64,000 nucleotides of DNA from Bradyrhizobium diazoefficiens (GCF_016616885.1 NZ_CP067102.1:1144501-1208500); one strand, 5' to 3'; shown: positions 19,076 through 26,846, counted from the stretch's first letter. Program-made: numbers and translations. Notes: generated by a model from the letters alone, not told the origin.

Positions 19076-19870
19076 CTACTTCTGGAGGTCGGCGGCGAAG
19101 AACTTGGTCGCCTCGGCCGTCGCTTCCTGATCCGCCTTGGCGTCATATCTGAGCGGCAGGTTGAACTTCTTGCCAAGCTCGGTTGCTTCGGGGTTCGTGA
19201 AGGCGTGCACGGCGCCCGGATATTCGATGATCCGATAGTCAACCTTGGCGGCGTCGAAATCCTTCTTGAGTGCAGCGTACTGCTCGCGCTTCACGAAGGG
19301 GTCGGCCGCGCCGTTCAGGATCAGGATTTTCGCCCTGACGACCCCTGGCGCTGGCGCAGGCGTATTGAGACCAAGGGTTGCGTGAAAGCCCGCAACCGCG
19401 GCGAGGTCGGCGCCGGCACGTGCCATGTTCAAGACCACCTCGCCGCCGAAGCAGTAACCAATCGCGCCGATTCGCTGGGGGTTGACCGAAGCCTGTTTGG
19501 CAAGCAGGTCCCGCGCTGCCTTGAAGCGTGTCTCCATCGTCGCAGTGTTCTTCATCACCGAACCCGAGAGCGCGCCAGCGTCCTTCGGGTTGTCGGCGGT
19601 CTTGGCATCGCCATACATGTCGGCAATGAAGACCGTGTAGCCCTTCTGCGCGAAGTTCAGTGCCTCGTTGTGGATGTGATTGGTGATGCCCCACCATTCA
19701 TGCACCATCACGATTCCGGGGCGCTTGGCCTCGCTGGCGTCGTCGTGCACGACGAAGCCCTTCATCGTTGTTTCGCCGTCCGTATAGGTGATCGGCTCCT
19801 CTTTGATGGCCGCGTTGGCGCTCGTAACCATTGCGACGGCGCACAATGCGCCCAGTATCGTCGTCCGCAT
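19076..19870 (-). CDS. Secreted dienelactone hydrolase family protein
   Basis: 264 residues with a signal peptide (MRTTILGALCAVAMVTSANA). The core has VMVHEWWG, the Cys nucleophile in GYCFGGEVV and a C-terminal GAVHAFTNP carrying the catalytic His. This is the Cys-His-Asp arrangement of dienelactone hydrolases, here exported to the periplasm, unlike the cytoplasmic enzyme of chlorocatechol degradation. There are no aromatic-degradation genes nearby, so the substrate is probably another ester or lactone. CAGGAGG precedes the ATG by 5 to 6 nt. Confidence 0.88.
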   Translation of the reverse strand: MRTTILGALCAVAMVTSANAAIKEEPITYTDGETTMKGFVVHDDASEAKRPGIVMVHEWWGITNHIHNEALNFAQKGYTVFIADMYGDAKTADNPKDAGALSGSVMKNTATMETRFKAARDLLAKQASVNPQRIGAIGYCFGGEVVLNMARAGADLAAVAGFHATLGLNTPAPAPGVVRAKILILNGAADPFVKREQYAALKKDFDAAKVDYRIIEYPGAVHAFTNPEATELGKKFNLPLRYDAKADQEATAEATKFFAADLQK

Positions 19871-19992
19871 GTTGACCTCCTGCGGTTTGAGGCAATTACA
19901 TTGCCATGCCGGGCATCGCTGCGCCAGATTGTGAGAGCAGTGCTATGCGAGACAGGCCCGTGGTTCCGTGGCGCAGGTACGTGGGGCGCGGC

Positions 19993-20775
19993 CTACCCGT
20001 TGAGCAGTTTGAGTGCTTCCTCGTGAACTCTGGCGTCGCCGGCCGCGACGATGCGGCCGCCGCCCTGGGCCGGCTTGCCTTCCCAGGTGGTGACGACGCC
20101 GCCGGCGCCGGTCACGATCGGGATCAGCGCCGCGATGTCGTAAGGCTTCAACTCGGTCTCGACCACGAGATCGACATGGCCGGCCGCGAGCATGCAGTAG
20201 GAATAGCAATCGCCGCCATAGCGCGACAGCCGCGCACCCTGTTCGATTCGGCCGAAAATGGCGCGATCGCGCTCGTTCATCAGCAGCGGAGAGGTGGTGT
20301 AGGTCGTCGCCTCCGACAGCGAGGCGCAACGGCGGACCTGAAGCCGGCGCTCGCCGGAGGGGCCTTTATAGTTGGCCGAGCCGTTGTCGCCGGAAAAGCG
20401 CTCGCCGATAAAGGGCTGGTGCATCATGCCGTAGACCGGCGTGCCCTTGTGCAGCAGCGCGATCAGCGTGCCCCAGATCGGAAAGCCGCCGATGAAGGAC
20501 TTTGTGCCGTCGATGGGGTCGAGCACCCAGACATAGTCGGCGTCCTCGCGCTCATTGCCGAATTCCTCGCCGACGATGCCGTGCTGTGGGAAGCTGGCCT
20601 TGATCAGCCGCCGCATCACCGCCTCCGCCGCGCGGTCGGCTTCCGTCACCGGATCGAAATCCTTGGTCTTGCTCTTATCGTCGATCGACAGCGAGGTCCG
20701 GAAGAAAGGCAGGATGGTTTCGCCGGAGACGGTGGCAAGCCGTCCGATGAAGGCTGAGAAGTCGATCACCGTCAC
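19993..20775 (-). CDS. hisN: Histidinol-phosphatase / inositol monophosphatase family (HisN/SuhB-like)
   Basis: 260 residues from the GTG at 20775, with GAGGA 6 nt upstream. Metal-binding motifs of the inositol monophosphatase superfamily are present: IVGEEFG, WVLDPIDGTKSFIGGFP and YGGDCYSYCMLAAGHVDLVVE followed by PYDIAALIPIV. The motifs and length match the HisN-type histidinol-phosphatases of alphaproteobacteria, which complete histidine biosynthesis where HisB lacks phosphatase activity. A role as inositol-phosphatase/SuhB is the alternative. The divergent intergenic region upstream encodes a candidate suhB-type small RNA. Confidence 0.82.
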   Translation of the reverse strand: MTVIDFSAFIGRLATVSGETILPFFRTSLSIDDKSKTKDFDPVTEADRAAEAVMRRLIKASFPQHGIVGEEFGNEREDADYVWVLDPIDGTKSFIGGFPIWGTLIALLHKGTPVYGMMHQPFIGERFSGDNGSANYKGPSGERRLQVRRCASLSEATTYTTSPLLMNERDRAIFGRIEQGARLSRYGGDCYSYCMLAAGHVDLVVETELKPYDIAALIPIVTGAGGVVTTWEGKPAQGGGRIVAAGDARVHEEALKLLNG

Positions 20776-21075
20776 GACGCATCCTCAAAACGAAAGTAGG
20801 GTGAAGTTTTTATCTGCCTAGCTCAATTCGCCTCTCGCGTGCAGCGCTGTCTTGATTTGCACCCTGGTATTTTGGATGCGGATACCGTCTGCCTCAGGCG
20901 AGCCATATGCTGGCCAAATATCGATCACAGTGTTGAGAACTTAGTTCCTTGAATGCCTCGTTCGTATGCAAATGACTATCAACCCATTGAAATTCCTTAT
21001 CAAAGAAACTGAATCTGGATTTCGCTGGAAGCAAATGAGCCATGTGTTTTTGCATGGGAAATGGCTCAAAAGCCC

Positions 21076-21104
21076 TTGCACTTTGTGCGGCGCGGCCGCA
21101 TATT
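21076..21104 (+). promoter_or_regulatory. Sigma-70-like promoter of the small RNA
   Basis: TTGCAC (21076-21081), 17-bp spacer, CATATT (21099-21104). Transcription would begin near 21111, 90 nt before the terminator. The spacing and sequence resemble the promoter before the tRNA-Val gene in this window. Confidence 0.6.
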
Positions 21105-21110
21105 GTTGCG

Positions 21111-21201
21111 GTGCGGTAGCGCTTCTCGCGTTACCGCTGCCCTCCTTGGGCGTTTCCTCCCTAGACTTGGGCCGCTTCTTCATCAGAAGCGGCCCTTTTT
21201 T
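21111..21201 (+). ncRNA. Candidate suhB / alpha-r14 family small RNA
   Basis: A stretch of about 90 nt without a plausible reading frame lies between a good promoter and a strong terminator. Stem 1 is GCGGTA...TACCGC (21113-21137). It is followed by a small hairpin GCCC-UCCUU-GGGC and a single-stranded stretch with CCTCCC, then the terminator stem. Exposed CCUCC anti-Shine-Dalgarno sequences are the hallmark of the suhB (alpha-r14) RNAs of alphaproteobacteria, which act as trans sRNAs on mRNAs. The divergent neighbour is an inositol-monophosphatase-family (suhB-like) gene, the location that gave the motif its name. Family assignment is from memory of the motif, not a covariance search. Confidence 0.62.
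21169..21201 (+). terminator. Intrinsic terminator of the small RNA
   Basis: GGGCCGCTTCT and AGAAGCGGCCC form an 11-bp perfect stem with a 5-nt loop followed by six Ts: a textbook rho-independent terminator with no protein gene upstream on this strand. Confidence 0.93.
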
Positions 21202-21300
21202 CTTGGGGCTCTGTTTTCAGTTTAGCGCGCGTACGCTCGCGAAGCGAAAACGCATTCGCACCTCCCGCCGACAGCACGATCGTTCGAGAAAGAGTCGCGT

Positions 21301-22191
21301 CTATTCCGCCGCGGCCTGGAACGGGCCGAGATCGCCGAACGGGATCGTGGTCGCCAGCACATCGGCAAGGACGCCGAAGTCGCTCGCCACTTGCGCAAAG
21401 CGCGGACCGCGCTCGCGGCGGCGCTCGTCCATGTAGATCGCGCGGTTGAGCTCGAGCTGCACCGCGTGCAGCCCGCTCGCCGGGTTGCCGTAATGCTCGG
21501 TGATGAAGCCGCCGGCATAGGGCTTGTTGCGGCCGATCGAATAGCCGAGCCCCGTCAGGGTTTCCTCGACGCGGTCGGGCAGCAGCGGCGTGCAGCTCGT
21601 GCCGTAGCGGTCGCCGATCACGATGTCGGGCCGGCGCGGCTCGTCCCTGCTGACGCCGACCGACGGCATCGAATGGCAGTCGACCAGCACCACGGTGCCG
21701 AACATCTGGTGCACCTTGTTGATCAGCCGGCGCAGCGCGCGATGATAGGGCTTGTACAGCGTCTCGATCCGCGCCAGCGCGTCGTCGACCAGGATGCGGT
21801 CGCGATAGATCTCCTGGCCGTCGCCGACCACGCGCGGAATGGTGCCTAACCCGCCCGCGACCCGCATCGAGCGCGTGTTGGCAAAGCTCGGCAGTCGGCC
21901 GGTGAACATGCGGGGGTCGAGCTCATAGGGCTCGCGATTGACGTCGACAAAGGAGCGGGGAAAGTTCACCCGCACGGTCGGAAAGCCGCGATCGCTCAGA
22001 TGGCCGATCAGCTCGTCCATGAAGGAATCTTCGGATCGCCGAAGTTGCGGCAGGTCGATGCGCGACGCCGCGAGGAATTCGTCCGGGTAAGTCGAGCCGG
22101 AGTGGGGCGAGTTGAAGATAACAGGCGCGCGCCACTCGGCGGGCTCCGCGATCTCGAAGGCTGGCGACGCGTCGCCGTCAAACCGGGTCAT
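21301..22191 (-). CDS. N-formylglutamate amidohydrolase
   Basis: 296 residues. Signature elements are FNSPHSGSTYP, DCHSMPS (metal ligands), ITEHYGNP and VQLELNRAIYMDE near the C-terminus. The family hydrolyses N-formylglutamate to glutamate and formate, the last step of one histidine-degradation route (HutG). No other hut genes are present in the window, so a solitary function on N-formylglutamate or similar formyl-amino acids is more likely. Transcribed away from cpdR. Confidence 0.9.
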   Translation of the reverse strand: MTRFDGDASPAFEIAEPAEWRAPVIFNSPHSGSTYPDEFLAASRIDLPQLRRSEDSFMDELIGHLSDRGFPTVRVNFPRSFVDVNREPYELDPRMFTGRLPSFANTRSMRVAGGLGTIPRVVGDGQEIYRDRILVDDALARIETLYKPYHRALRRLINKVHQMFGTVVLVDCHSMPSVGVSRDEPRRPDIVIGDRYGTSCTPLLPDRVEETLTGLGYSIGRNKPYAGGFITEHYGNPASGLHAVQLELNRAIYMDERRRERGPRFAQVASDFGVLADVLATTIPFGDLGPFQAAAE

Positions 22192-22517
22192 CTTCTCAGG
22201 CTTCGTCCCTTCACGCCGCGCGATCCAGCATGGGTCCAGATCGAGTGATTCGGCCGGTCGAGCGGCTCTTATGTGTCGTCATTGTCCGGAATCGCAACCA
22301 TTCTGCCAAGCGAAAAGATGTGATCGGCGCTGGAACATGTCTTAACCGTGCGGGCAGGGAGGCGGGGATGTGCAGGCGCGACTCGATTGATTCATGCTGC
22401 ATTCGGGTTCACAAGGGGTCGCGCCGGTCGGGCCCATGGTAAAGATTTTCACCCGAAATTTACCCTCTGTCGGGCTTAGTGACCTCTGCATATCCTCTGG
22501 GGATCGACGTTCCTGCC
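22192..22517. other. Divergent intergenic region upstream of cpdR
   Basis: A 326-bp region between the amidohydrolase and cpdR. It contains a partial dyad, GGTAAA (22438-22443) and TTTACC (22459-22464), about 55 bp before the cpdR ATG, with an inner palindrome ATTTTC-ACC-CGAAAT. This is a plausible regulator site for cpdR. No full CtrA box (TTAA-N7-TTAA) is seen. No gene is supported. Confidence 0.4.
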
Positions 22518-22877
22518 ATGCCAAAAATCCTGCTCGCCGAAGACGACAACGACATGCGCCGTTTCCTGGTCAAGGCGCTGGAAAACGCCGGTTTTCAGGT
22601 CTCGTCCCATGACAACGGCATGGCCGCGTATCAGCGGTTGCGGGAAGAGCCGTTCGAGATGCTCCTGACCGACATCGTGATGCCGGAGATGGACGGTATC
22701 GAGCTCGCCCGCCGGGCCTCGGAACTCGATCCCGACATCAAGATCATGTTCATCACCGGCTTCGCCGCGGTCGCCCTGAACTCGGATTCGGACGCCCCCA
22801 AGAACGCCAAGGTGCTGTCGAAGCCCGTTCACCTGCGCGAATTGGTGAGCGAAGTGAACAAGATGCTGGCCGCCTAA
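22518..22877 (+). CDS. cpdR: Response regulator CpdR
   Basis: 119 residues, a stand-alone receiver domain. The start at 22518 gives MPKILLAEDDNDMRRFLVKA, matching the highly conserved CpdR N-terminus. The acidic pair is Asp9/Asp10, the phospho-acceptor Asp52 in LLTDIVMPEMDG, and the terminal KPVHLRELVSEV contains the conserved Lys. In Caulobacter and rhizobia, unphosphorylated CpdR delivers substrates to the ClpXP protease in cell-cycle control and is phosphorylated by the CckA-ChpT relay. No output domain is present. The ribosome site is poor, and frames further upstream lack the conserved start. Confidence 0.9.
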   Translation: MPKILLAEDDNDMRRFLVKALENAGFQVSSHDNGMAAYQRLREEPFEMLLTDIVMPEMDGIELARRASELDPDIKIMFITGFAAVALNSDSDAPKNAKVLSKPVHLRELVSEVNKMLAA

Positions 22878-22895
22878 ATTGGCCCCCTTCCGTCC

Positions 22896-22924
22896 TTGCA
22901 CCGGCTCCCCCGAGCCGTTATAGG
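22896..22924 (+). promoter_or_regulatory. Promoter of tRNA-Val
   Basis: TTGCAC (22896-22901), 17-bp spacer, TATAGG (22919-22924), 29 bp before the tRNA. The spacer itself is a dyad CGGCTC-CCCC-GAGCCG that could also serve as the cpdR terminator. Confidence 0.58.
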
Positions 22925-22952
22925 GACCCCACCCGACGTAAGTGGACTATTA

Positions 22953-23027
22953 GGGCACGTAGCTCAGCGGGAGAGCACTACCTTGACATGGTAGGGGTCA
23001 CAGGTTCGATCCCTGTCGTGCCCACCA
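22953..23027 (+). tRNA. tRNA-Val (anticodon GAC)
   Basis: A complete cloverleaf: acceptor stem GGGCACG/CGTGCCC, D arm GCTC...GAGC, anticodon stem CTACC/GGTAG around TTGACAT (anticodon GAC, reading GUC/GUU), T arm with TTCGATC, discriminator A and an encoded 3' CCA. A promoter precedes it and a hairpin with one G-U pair follows directly. Confidence 0.97.
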
Positions 23028-23057
23028 TCCTTCGCTCGCGATAGCCGAGTGAAGGAT
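23027..23057 (+). terminator. Hairpin after tRNA-Val
   Basis: ATCCTTCGCTCG pairs with CGAGTGAAGGAT (12 bp including one G-U pair) around a 7-nt loop, starting at the last base of the tRNA CCA. It may act as a processing or termination structure; there is no T run. Confidence 0.5.
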
Positions 23058-23142
23058 GCCGCGCCGAAGCCCATAGGGCGCAGGCGGGCTGCCGCCGTAC
23101 GGCGAGGCAAGGCACGCTTCACTCATCCCAAGACGAAGCGTG

Positions 23143-23171
23143 TCCGGCGTAGCTCGAAGAGCGTAGACGGA
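23143..23171. repeat. Small dispersed palindrome (TCCGGCGTAGCTC type)
   Basis: TCCG(G)CGTAGCTC-GAA-GAGCGTAGACGGA is an imperfect inverted repeat with GCTC/GAGC at its centre. Similar TCCGCCGTAGCTC elements occur in many copies in Bradyrhizobium intergenic DNA. It lies in the 201-bp gap between the tRNA and the DUF2945 gene, where nothing else is evident. Confidence 0.5.
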
Positions 23172-23228
23172 CTGGTGCGTCTTGCTCCTCACCTTGGAAC
23201 GCGCCCGCACGCCCGGCATTGTTCCGCC

Positions 23229-23456
23229 ATGCCCAAAGCCTCCAACAGGTCCTTCAAGCGCGGCGATCACGTCAGCTGGAATTCCGAGGCCGGCCGCGTG
23301 CGCGGGCATATCCTGCGCGTGCACACCAAGGACGTCGACTACAAGGGATACGTCCACCACGCGACGGCGGACGATCCCCAGTACGAGATCAAGAGCGACA
23401 AGACCGATCACGTCGCTCTGCACAAGGGCCGGGCGCTACGGCTGCTGCACTCCTGA
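23229..23456 (+). CDS. DUF2945 / HVA1 Tudor-like small protein
   Basis: 75 residues starting MPKASNRSFKRGDHVSWNSE. A small beta-barrel core (GDHVSWNSEAGRVRGHILRV, then a second strand set with YEIKSDKTDHVALHKGRALR) fits the DUF2945/hypervirulence-associated Tudor family. These are short soluble proteins of unknown biochemical role, possibly nucleic-acid or protein binding. It stands alone downstream of the tRNA. Upstream in-frame sequence lacks the family signature, so the internal ATG at 23229 is preferred. Confidence 0.8.
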   Translation: MPKASNRSFKRGDHVSWNSEAGRVRGHILRVHTKDVDYKGYVHHATADDPQYEIKSDKTDHVALHKGRALRLLHS

Positions 23457-23482
23457 TCTCACGCCGCCGCAAGCCCACCCAC

Positions 23483-24769
23483 TCACGTCAGCGGCAGCAA
23501 ATGCTCCGGGATCGGCACCGGCGCGGCCGGCACGAGCGACGCGACCGAGACGTGCGGCCAGGTCAGGCCGTTGAAATCCAGCATCACCTTCTGCGAATAC
23601 TGGATCTGCGTCGTCGCCACCCGGACGCGGCCGCCGGCAAAGCTCTTGTTCGGCACGAACGGAAGCGTGGCGACGAAGCTCGGCACCAGCGGCACCGTGC
23701 CGTTCTGCAGCGGCTGGAGGATGATCGGTGGCTCGCCCGACGCGGTGCGCGGCACGTCGATGTCGTAGATGACAGTCTCGATCCAGAACACGGCATCCAT
23801 CTGAAATGCGTTGGCGTTGGCGCCATTGCCGCCCGGCGGCGGCACCGGCACGCCCTGCAGGAACGCGATGTTCGCGGTGCCGCCGGCGAAGTTCGGCGTC
23901 TGCGGATGCGGTCCAGGCGAAGGGACGGCCGGCAACGGTCCGCCTGACAGCGGCGAGCCGGGTTTTGTCGAGGTCTCGATGATGATGGTCTGGCTGATGG
24001 TCTGATGCGCGATCTGATGGCGCAGCACCGTGTTCGGATCGGTGATCATGGCCTGGGTGAGCTTGCCGGAGGCGATCAGCGCGGTGAGGTCCTGCGGCAG
24101 CCTGCGTGTCGTCTTGTTGGCCGCGGTCTGATTCTGGAACGTGAACTTGTTGGCCGGATTGCCGCCGAAGAACGGCGTGATGTCGACCGGTGCGATGGTC
24201 GGCTTGCCGGCGATGGCCGGCAGCGCGCTGCCTTGCGCGGTGATCGTCGTGCCGTGCGGGATCGACGCCATCCGCGCGACGGTGAACGGTTCGTGGGGAT
24301 TGGTGCTGGGCGGCACCGCGAGCCAGATGCCGGGCTCGAAGTGAATGCCGACCGGCGTCCCCGTGGTCACGTCGTTGATGGTCTGGAGATAGGGCACGCC
24401 GTTCAGGAAGGCATCCGCCTGCGGTCCCGAGCCGCGATTGGGGATCGAGCCGAGACTGTTGGAGAACGACATGGTCTCGTCGGTGAGGTTCAGCTCCAGC
24501 ACGTTGTCGGGCGGGTCGGTGGTGTTGATCGGCCCCGGCATCTGGGTCGGCGTCGTCGCGCTGTCGGGCCGGAAGATCGTGTTGAATCCCTGTCCCGTGA
24601 ATGTGCCGGTGAAGGCCGACAGCGGCCCAAGCGTCGGCGGCAGGGTGACCGCCACGGCAGCGGGGACGGCAGCGGCGTGTGCGGCGGCCCTGAACACGCT
24701 ATCGACCTGGTGGATGGAGAAGTTTGCGGTTCTGTTGAAGGCGCTGGTGAGCGGCTTGGGTTCGTCCAT
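23483..24769 (-). CDS. Uncharacterised protein, possible haem-binding (nitrobindin-like) domain
   Basis: 428 residues from the ATG at 24769 (AGGA 7 nt upstream). There is no signal peptide and no helix. Residues about 50-180 (FTGTFTGQGFNTIFRP, then VGIHFEPGIWLAVP and RMASIPHGTTITAQG) form a beta-rich module resembling haem-binding proteins of the nitrobindin/THAP4 lipocalin type; His in GIHFEPG could be a ligand. The second half (about 260-428) is another beta-rich module, with Pro-rich linkers. The domain assignment is tentative. Monocistronic; the region upstream is unassigned. Confidence 0.5.
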   Translation of the reverse strand: MDEPKPLTSAFNRTANFSIHQVDSVFRAAAHAAAVPAAVAVTLPPTLGPLSAFTGTFTGQGFNTIFRPDSATTPTQMPGPINTTDPPDNVLELNLTDETMSFSNSLGSIPNRGSGPQADAFLNGVPYLQTINDVTTGTPVGIHFEPGIWLAVPPSTNPHEPFTVARMASIPHGTTITAQGSALPAIAGKPTIAPVDITPFFGGNPANKFTFQNQTAANKTTRRLPQDLTALIASGKLTQAMITDPNTVLRHQIAHQTISQTIIIETSTKPGSPLSGGPLPAVPSPGPHPQTPNFAGGTANIAFLQGVPVPPPGGNGANANAFQMDAVFWIETVIYDIDVPRTASGEPPIILQPLQNGTVPLVPSFVATLPFVPNKSFAGGRVRVATTQIQYSQKVMLDFNGLTWPHVSVASLVPAAPVPIPEHLLPLT

Positions 24770-25245
24770 GGGGCGGTCCTTTCGATGGCTGTAGGCGCAA
24801 CTGTCGACGGCAGCGCTCTCCGGGCCGGCGTTCCGAGCTGATGACTGTCTCGTCCTCGTCAGGCCGTGCCGCGCGCGAGCGCACGCACGAGGCGGCCGTC
24901 GCATCGCCGGGTTCGGCGAGACGTTCGAATTTTTCGAAACCGATCGCGATCTCTTCAGAGGCCTTCCTGGCCCGTCGTGTGTCGCTGGGATCGTCCGTGC
25001 CGCCCAGCGCGAAACGACGCTTCCAAGGGGCGTTCGAGAATGAAATGATCGAGAAAATAGATGCGGGGTCGTACGCCCCGTTCGGCTTGGTTACATCTTG
25101 AGAATGATACAACCTGAGGGGTGTTTCAAGTGTGTTCCATTTCACAGGTGAAAGAGTTGCAGCAAGGAGAACGATCGGCGCGAGCGGCTTGCAGCGCGAG
25201 CCCGATCAAGCGCACATCGACGTCTCTAAGACGAGCAGGCTGTCC
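24770..25245. other. Intergenic region with operator-like dyads
   Basis: 476 bp between divergent genes. Frames open through it have no convincing start or ribosome site. Two dyads stand out near 25100-25153, described separately. An AAGGAG at about 25164 is followed by no start codon at a normal spacing. Confidence 0.4.
25140..25153. promoter_or_regulatory. Palindromic operator candidate upstream of ATC hydrolase
   Basis: TTTCAC-AG-GTGAAA is a perfect 6+6 palindrome about 93 bp before the ATG of the ATC hydrolase gene. An imperfect dyad with outer arms CTTGA/TCAAG lies just upstream (25097-25130). Both would suit a dimeric repressor; none is encoded next to it. Confidence 0.38.
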
Positions 25246-25728
25246 ATGAGCATATCGGTCATCGAACAGGCAAAAATCCAGGCGCAGGTCCTGGTGCCGC
25301 TGGTCAAGGCGCTGCAGGCCGAGCTCGGCGAGGCGCGTGCGAACGCGCTGGTGCGCAACACGCTTGGTGATCTCTATCGCCGCTACGGCGAGGAGTTTTG
25401 GACAGCGAAGAACGAACCCAATCTCGGCCAGGCCGTCGCCTCCGCCTTCAAGACCTACGCGCGCGACGACGCGCTTGCCTATGATGTGATCGAGCAGACG
25501 CAGGATGCTTTCGCTTTCGACGTGAAGCGATGCGCCTATGCCGAATTCTACAAGGCGCTGGGTGAGCCTGAGCTCGGCTTCCTCATGGTCTGCACCGCCG
25601 ATTTTGCGACCGCCGAAGGGTTCGGCCCCGACATCAGGCTCACGCGCACGCAGACCATCATGCAAGGCGCCGATCATTGCGACTTCCGCTATCGGCGCGT
25701 CGCGGACGGGTCAAAGGGAGGGGAATGA
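25246..25728 (+). CDS. L-2-amino-thiazoline-4-carboxylate hydrolase family protein
   Basis: 160 residues from the ATG at 25246 (AGCAGG before it). The C-terminal segment (KRCAYAEFYKALGEPELGFLMVCTADFATAEGF, with TRTQTIMQGADHCDFRY) matches the ATC_hydrolase family, which opens the thiazoline ring of ATC on the way to cysteine in some pseudomonads and also covers many proteins of unknown substrate. Conserved Cys and His (MVCTADF, GADHCDF) are consistent with the family. The start at 25132 is possible but would add an uninformative 38 residues. The next gene overlaps by four nucleotides, so the two are co-translated. Confidence 0.75.
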   Translation: MSISVIEQAKIQAQVLVPLVKALQAELGEARANALVRNTLGDLYRRYGEEFWTAKNEPNLGQAVASAFKTYARDDALAYDVIEQTQDAFAFDVKRCAYAEFYKALGEPELGFLMVCTADFATAEGFGPDIRLTRTQTIMQGADHCDFRYRRVADGSKGGE

Positions 25729-25970
25729 TGCGGACGATTTGTCTTGCCGTGGCGGCTCTAGCGCTGATGGCATCAAGCGCCGGCGCGGCGATCATCGACT
25801 GGCAGGCCGAGCTGCAGCGCTGCCGCGCGTTGCGCGAGACCGTGGCCCCGTTGCTTCAGGCCGGCGAGGGCATATCCGCGGTGGGGCGCTCCAATCGATC
25901 CGTCCGTCGCTGCATCTGGATCCAGCGCATGGCGGTGCGTAAGAAAATCCCCGGCGCGGAGGTGTGGTAG
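25725..25970 (+). CDS. Small secreted protein, overlaps ATC hydrolase gene
   Basis: 81 residues beginning MMRTICLAVAALALMASSAGA, a clear signal peptide, giving a mature protein of about 60 residues with two cysteines (RCRALRET and RRCIWIQR), probably one disulfide. The ATG shares ATGA with the stop of the upstream gene (GGGAGGGG precedes it), so translation is coupled. Mature charge is basic. I do not recognise the family. A stem CCGTCACCC/GGGTGACGG follows. Confidence 0.72.
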   Translation: MMRTICLAVAALALMASSAGAAIIDWQAELQRCRALRETVAPLLQAGEGISAVGRSNRSVRRCIWIQRMAVRKKIPGAEVW

Positions 25971-25973
25971 ATA

Positions 25974-25999
25974 CCGTCACCCTTCCGGGTGACGGATTT
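25974..25999 (+). terminator. Intrinsic terminator
   Basis: CCGTCACCC pairs with GGGTGACGG (9 bp, TTCC loop) and is followed by ATTTG, directly downstream of the two-gene ATC hydrolase unit. Confidence 0.72.
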
Positions 26000-26032
26000 G
26001 CATTTGAGTTTTCGTTGCAGCGGTTCAGTGGA

Positions 26033-26803
26033 CTACTGCGCCAGCGCCAATATCCCGCCGGCGAATGCGTGCCACGCCGCGCTTTCGCTGATTGGCCAGT
26101 TCAACACCTTCAGCGTCAGCAGCGCGAGCGTGCCGTAAATGTAGACTGGATGCACGCGACCCTCCGCGCGCCAGTCGCGCACCATGGCGACGACGAGCAG
26201 GAGCGAGGCGACCACGGCCGGCGCGATCGTCACCGGCACCGGCGGCGGGCCGGGCGGTCCCGGAGGTGCGAGGAAGGTGATGAACCAGCGCGCGATCGGG
26301 GCATCGAGGATCGAGACTGCGGCAAGCAGCATCAGTCGCTTGTGAACTTCCGGCTTGCGCGTGTTCATGATCGCAAGCACAAACACCACCGCAAAGAACG
26401 CGATGCCGCTCATCGGCACGATCGAGAAGCCGATGCCGGCCTCGAGCTGCCCGAGCGCCGCCGAATGCTTCATCACATGCACGGAGGCGAGGAAGCCGAA
26501 GATCGTCATCGCGGTCGCAAGCGAGACGCCGACGATGCCGAACGAACGGTGATTGACCACGCGGCCGGACGCCGCGAGCCAGGTCTGCATCACGAAATAG
26601 AGAGACCAGGTGAAGAACAACAGTCCGTGAAAATGAATCACCGGGCTTGCGGAAAATGTCCGGTGGGCGAGCGGGACGAAATAGGTCGGCGCGAAGCCGA
26701 GAAACGCGGTGGCCGCACAAGCCAGCGCCATGTGGAGATAAAAATATCGTGCAGGCGACGCATCACGCGCGCGTACACGACGGTCGTCGATCAAGGTTGT
26801 CAT
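26033..26803 (-). CDS. Multi-pass membrane protein with conserved histidines
   Basis: 256 residues starting MTTLIDDRRVRARDASPARYF. Six or seven hydrophobic segments are evident (about residues 22-42, 55-75, 90-112, 130-150, 165-180, 205-225, 230-250). Histidines near the helix ends (VIHFHGLLFF, VNHRSFGIVG, HVMKHS, EVHKRLM) recall cytochrome b-type or ferric-reductase-like folds, but haem binding is not proven. A Pro-rich loop (APPGPPGPPPVPV) sits near residue 185. I do not recognise a named family. It is flanked by a repeat element upstream. Confidence 0.7.
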   Translation of the reverse strand: MTTLIDDRRVRARDASPARYFYLHMALACAATAFLGFAPTYFVPLAHRTFSASPVIHFHGLLFFTWSLYFVMQTWLAASGRVVNHRSFGIVGVSLATAMTIFGFLASVHVMKHSAALGQLEAGIGFSIVPMSGIAFFAVVFVLAIMNTRKPEVHKRLMLLAAVSILDAPIARWFITFLAPPGPPGPPPVPVTIAPAVVASLLLVVAMVRDWRAEGRVHPVYIYGTLALLTLKVLNWPISESAAWHAFAGGILALAQ

Positions 26804-26846
26804 CGGAAATGAGTCTGGGCAGGGTGCGTTTGGTTCAAGCACCACT

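Noticed and set aside
20941..21183. An 80-residue minus-strand frame over the small RNA region
   Set aside because: No ribosome site or recognisable domain, and it runs antisense to the promoter-terminator unit.
21050..21210. 6S RNA as identity of the small RNA
   Set aside because: The element is too short, has no large open-bubble structure of 6S RNA and carries CCUCC loops instead.
24841..25101. An 86-residue + strand frame between the haem-binding-like gene and the ATC hydrolase gene
   Set aside because: No Shine-Dalgarno, a Ser/Arg/Ala-rich low-information product, and no similarity I can recognise.
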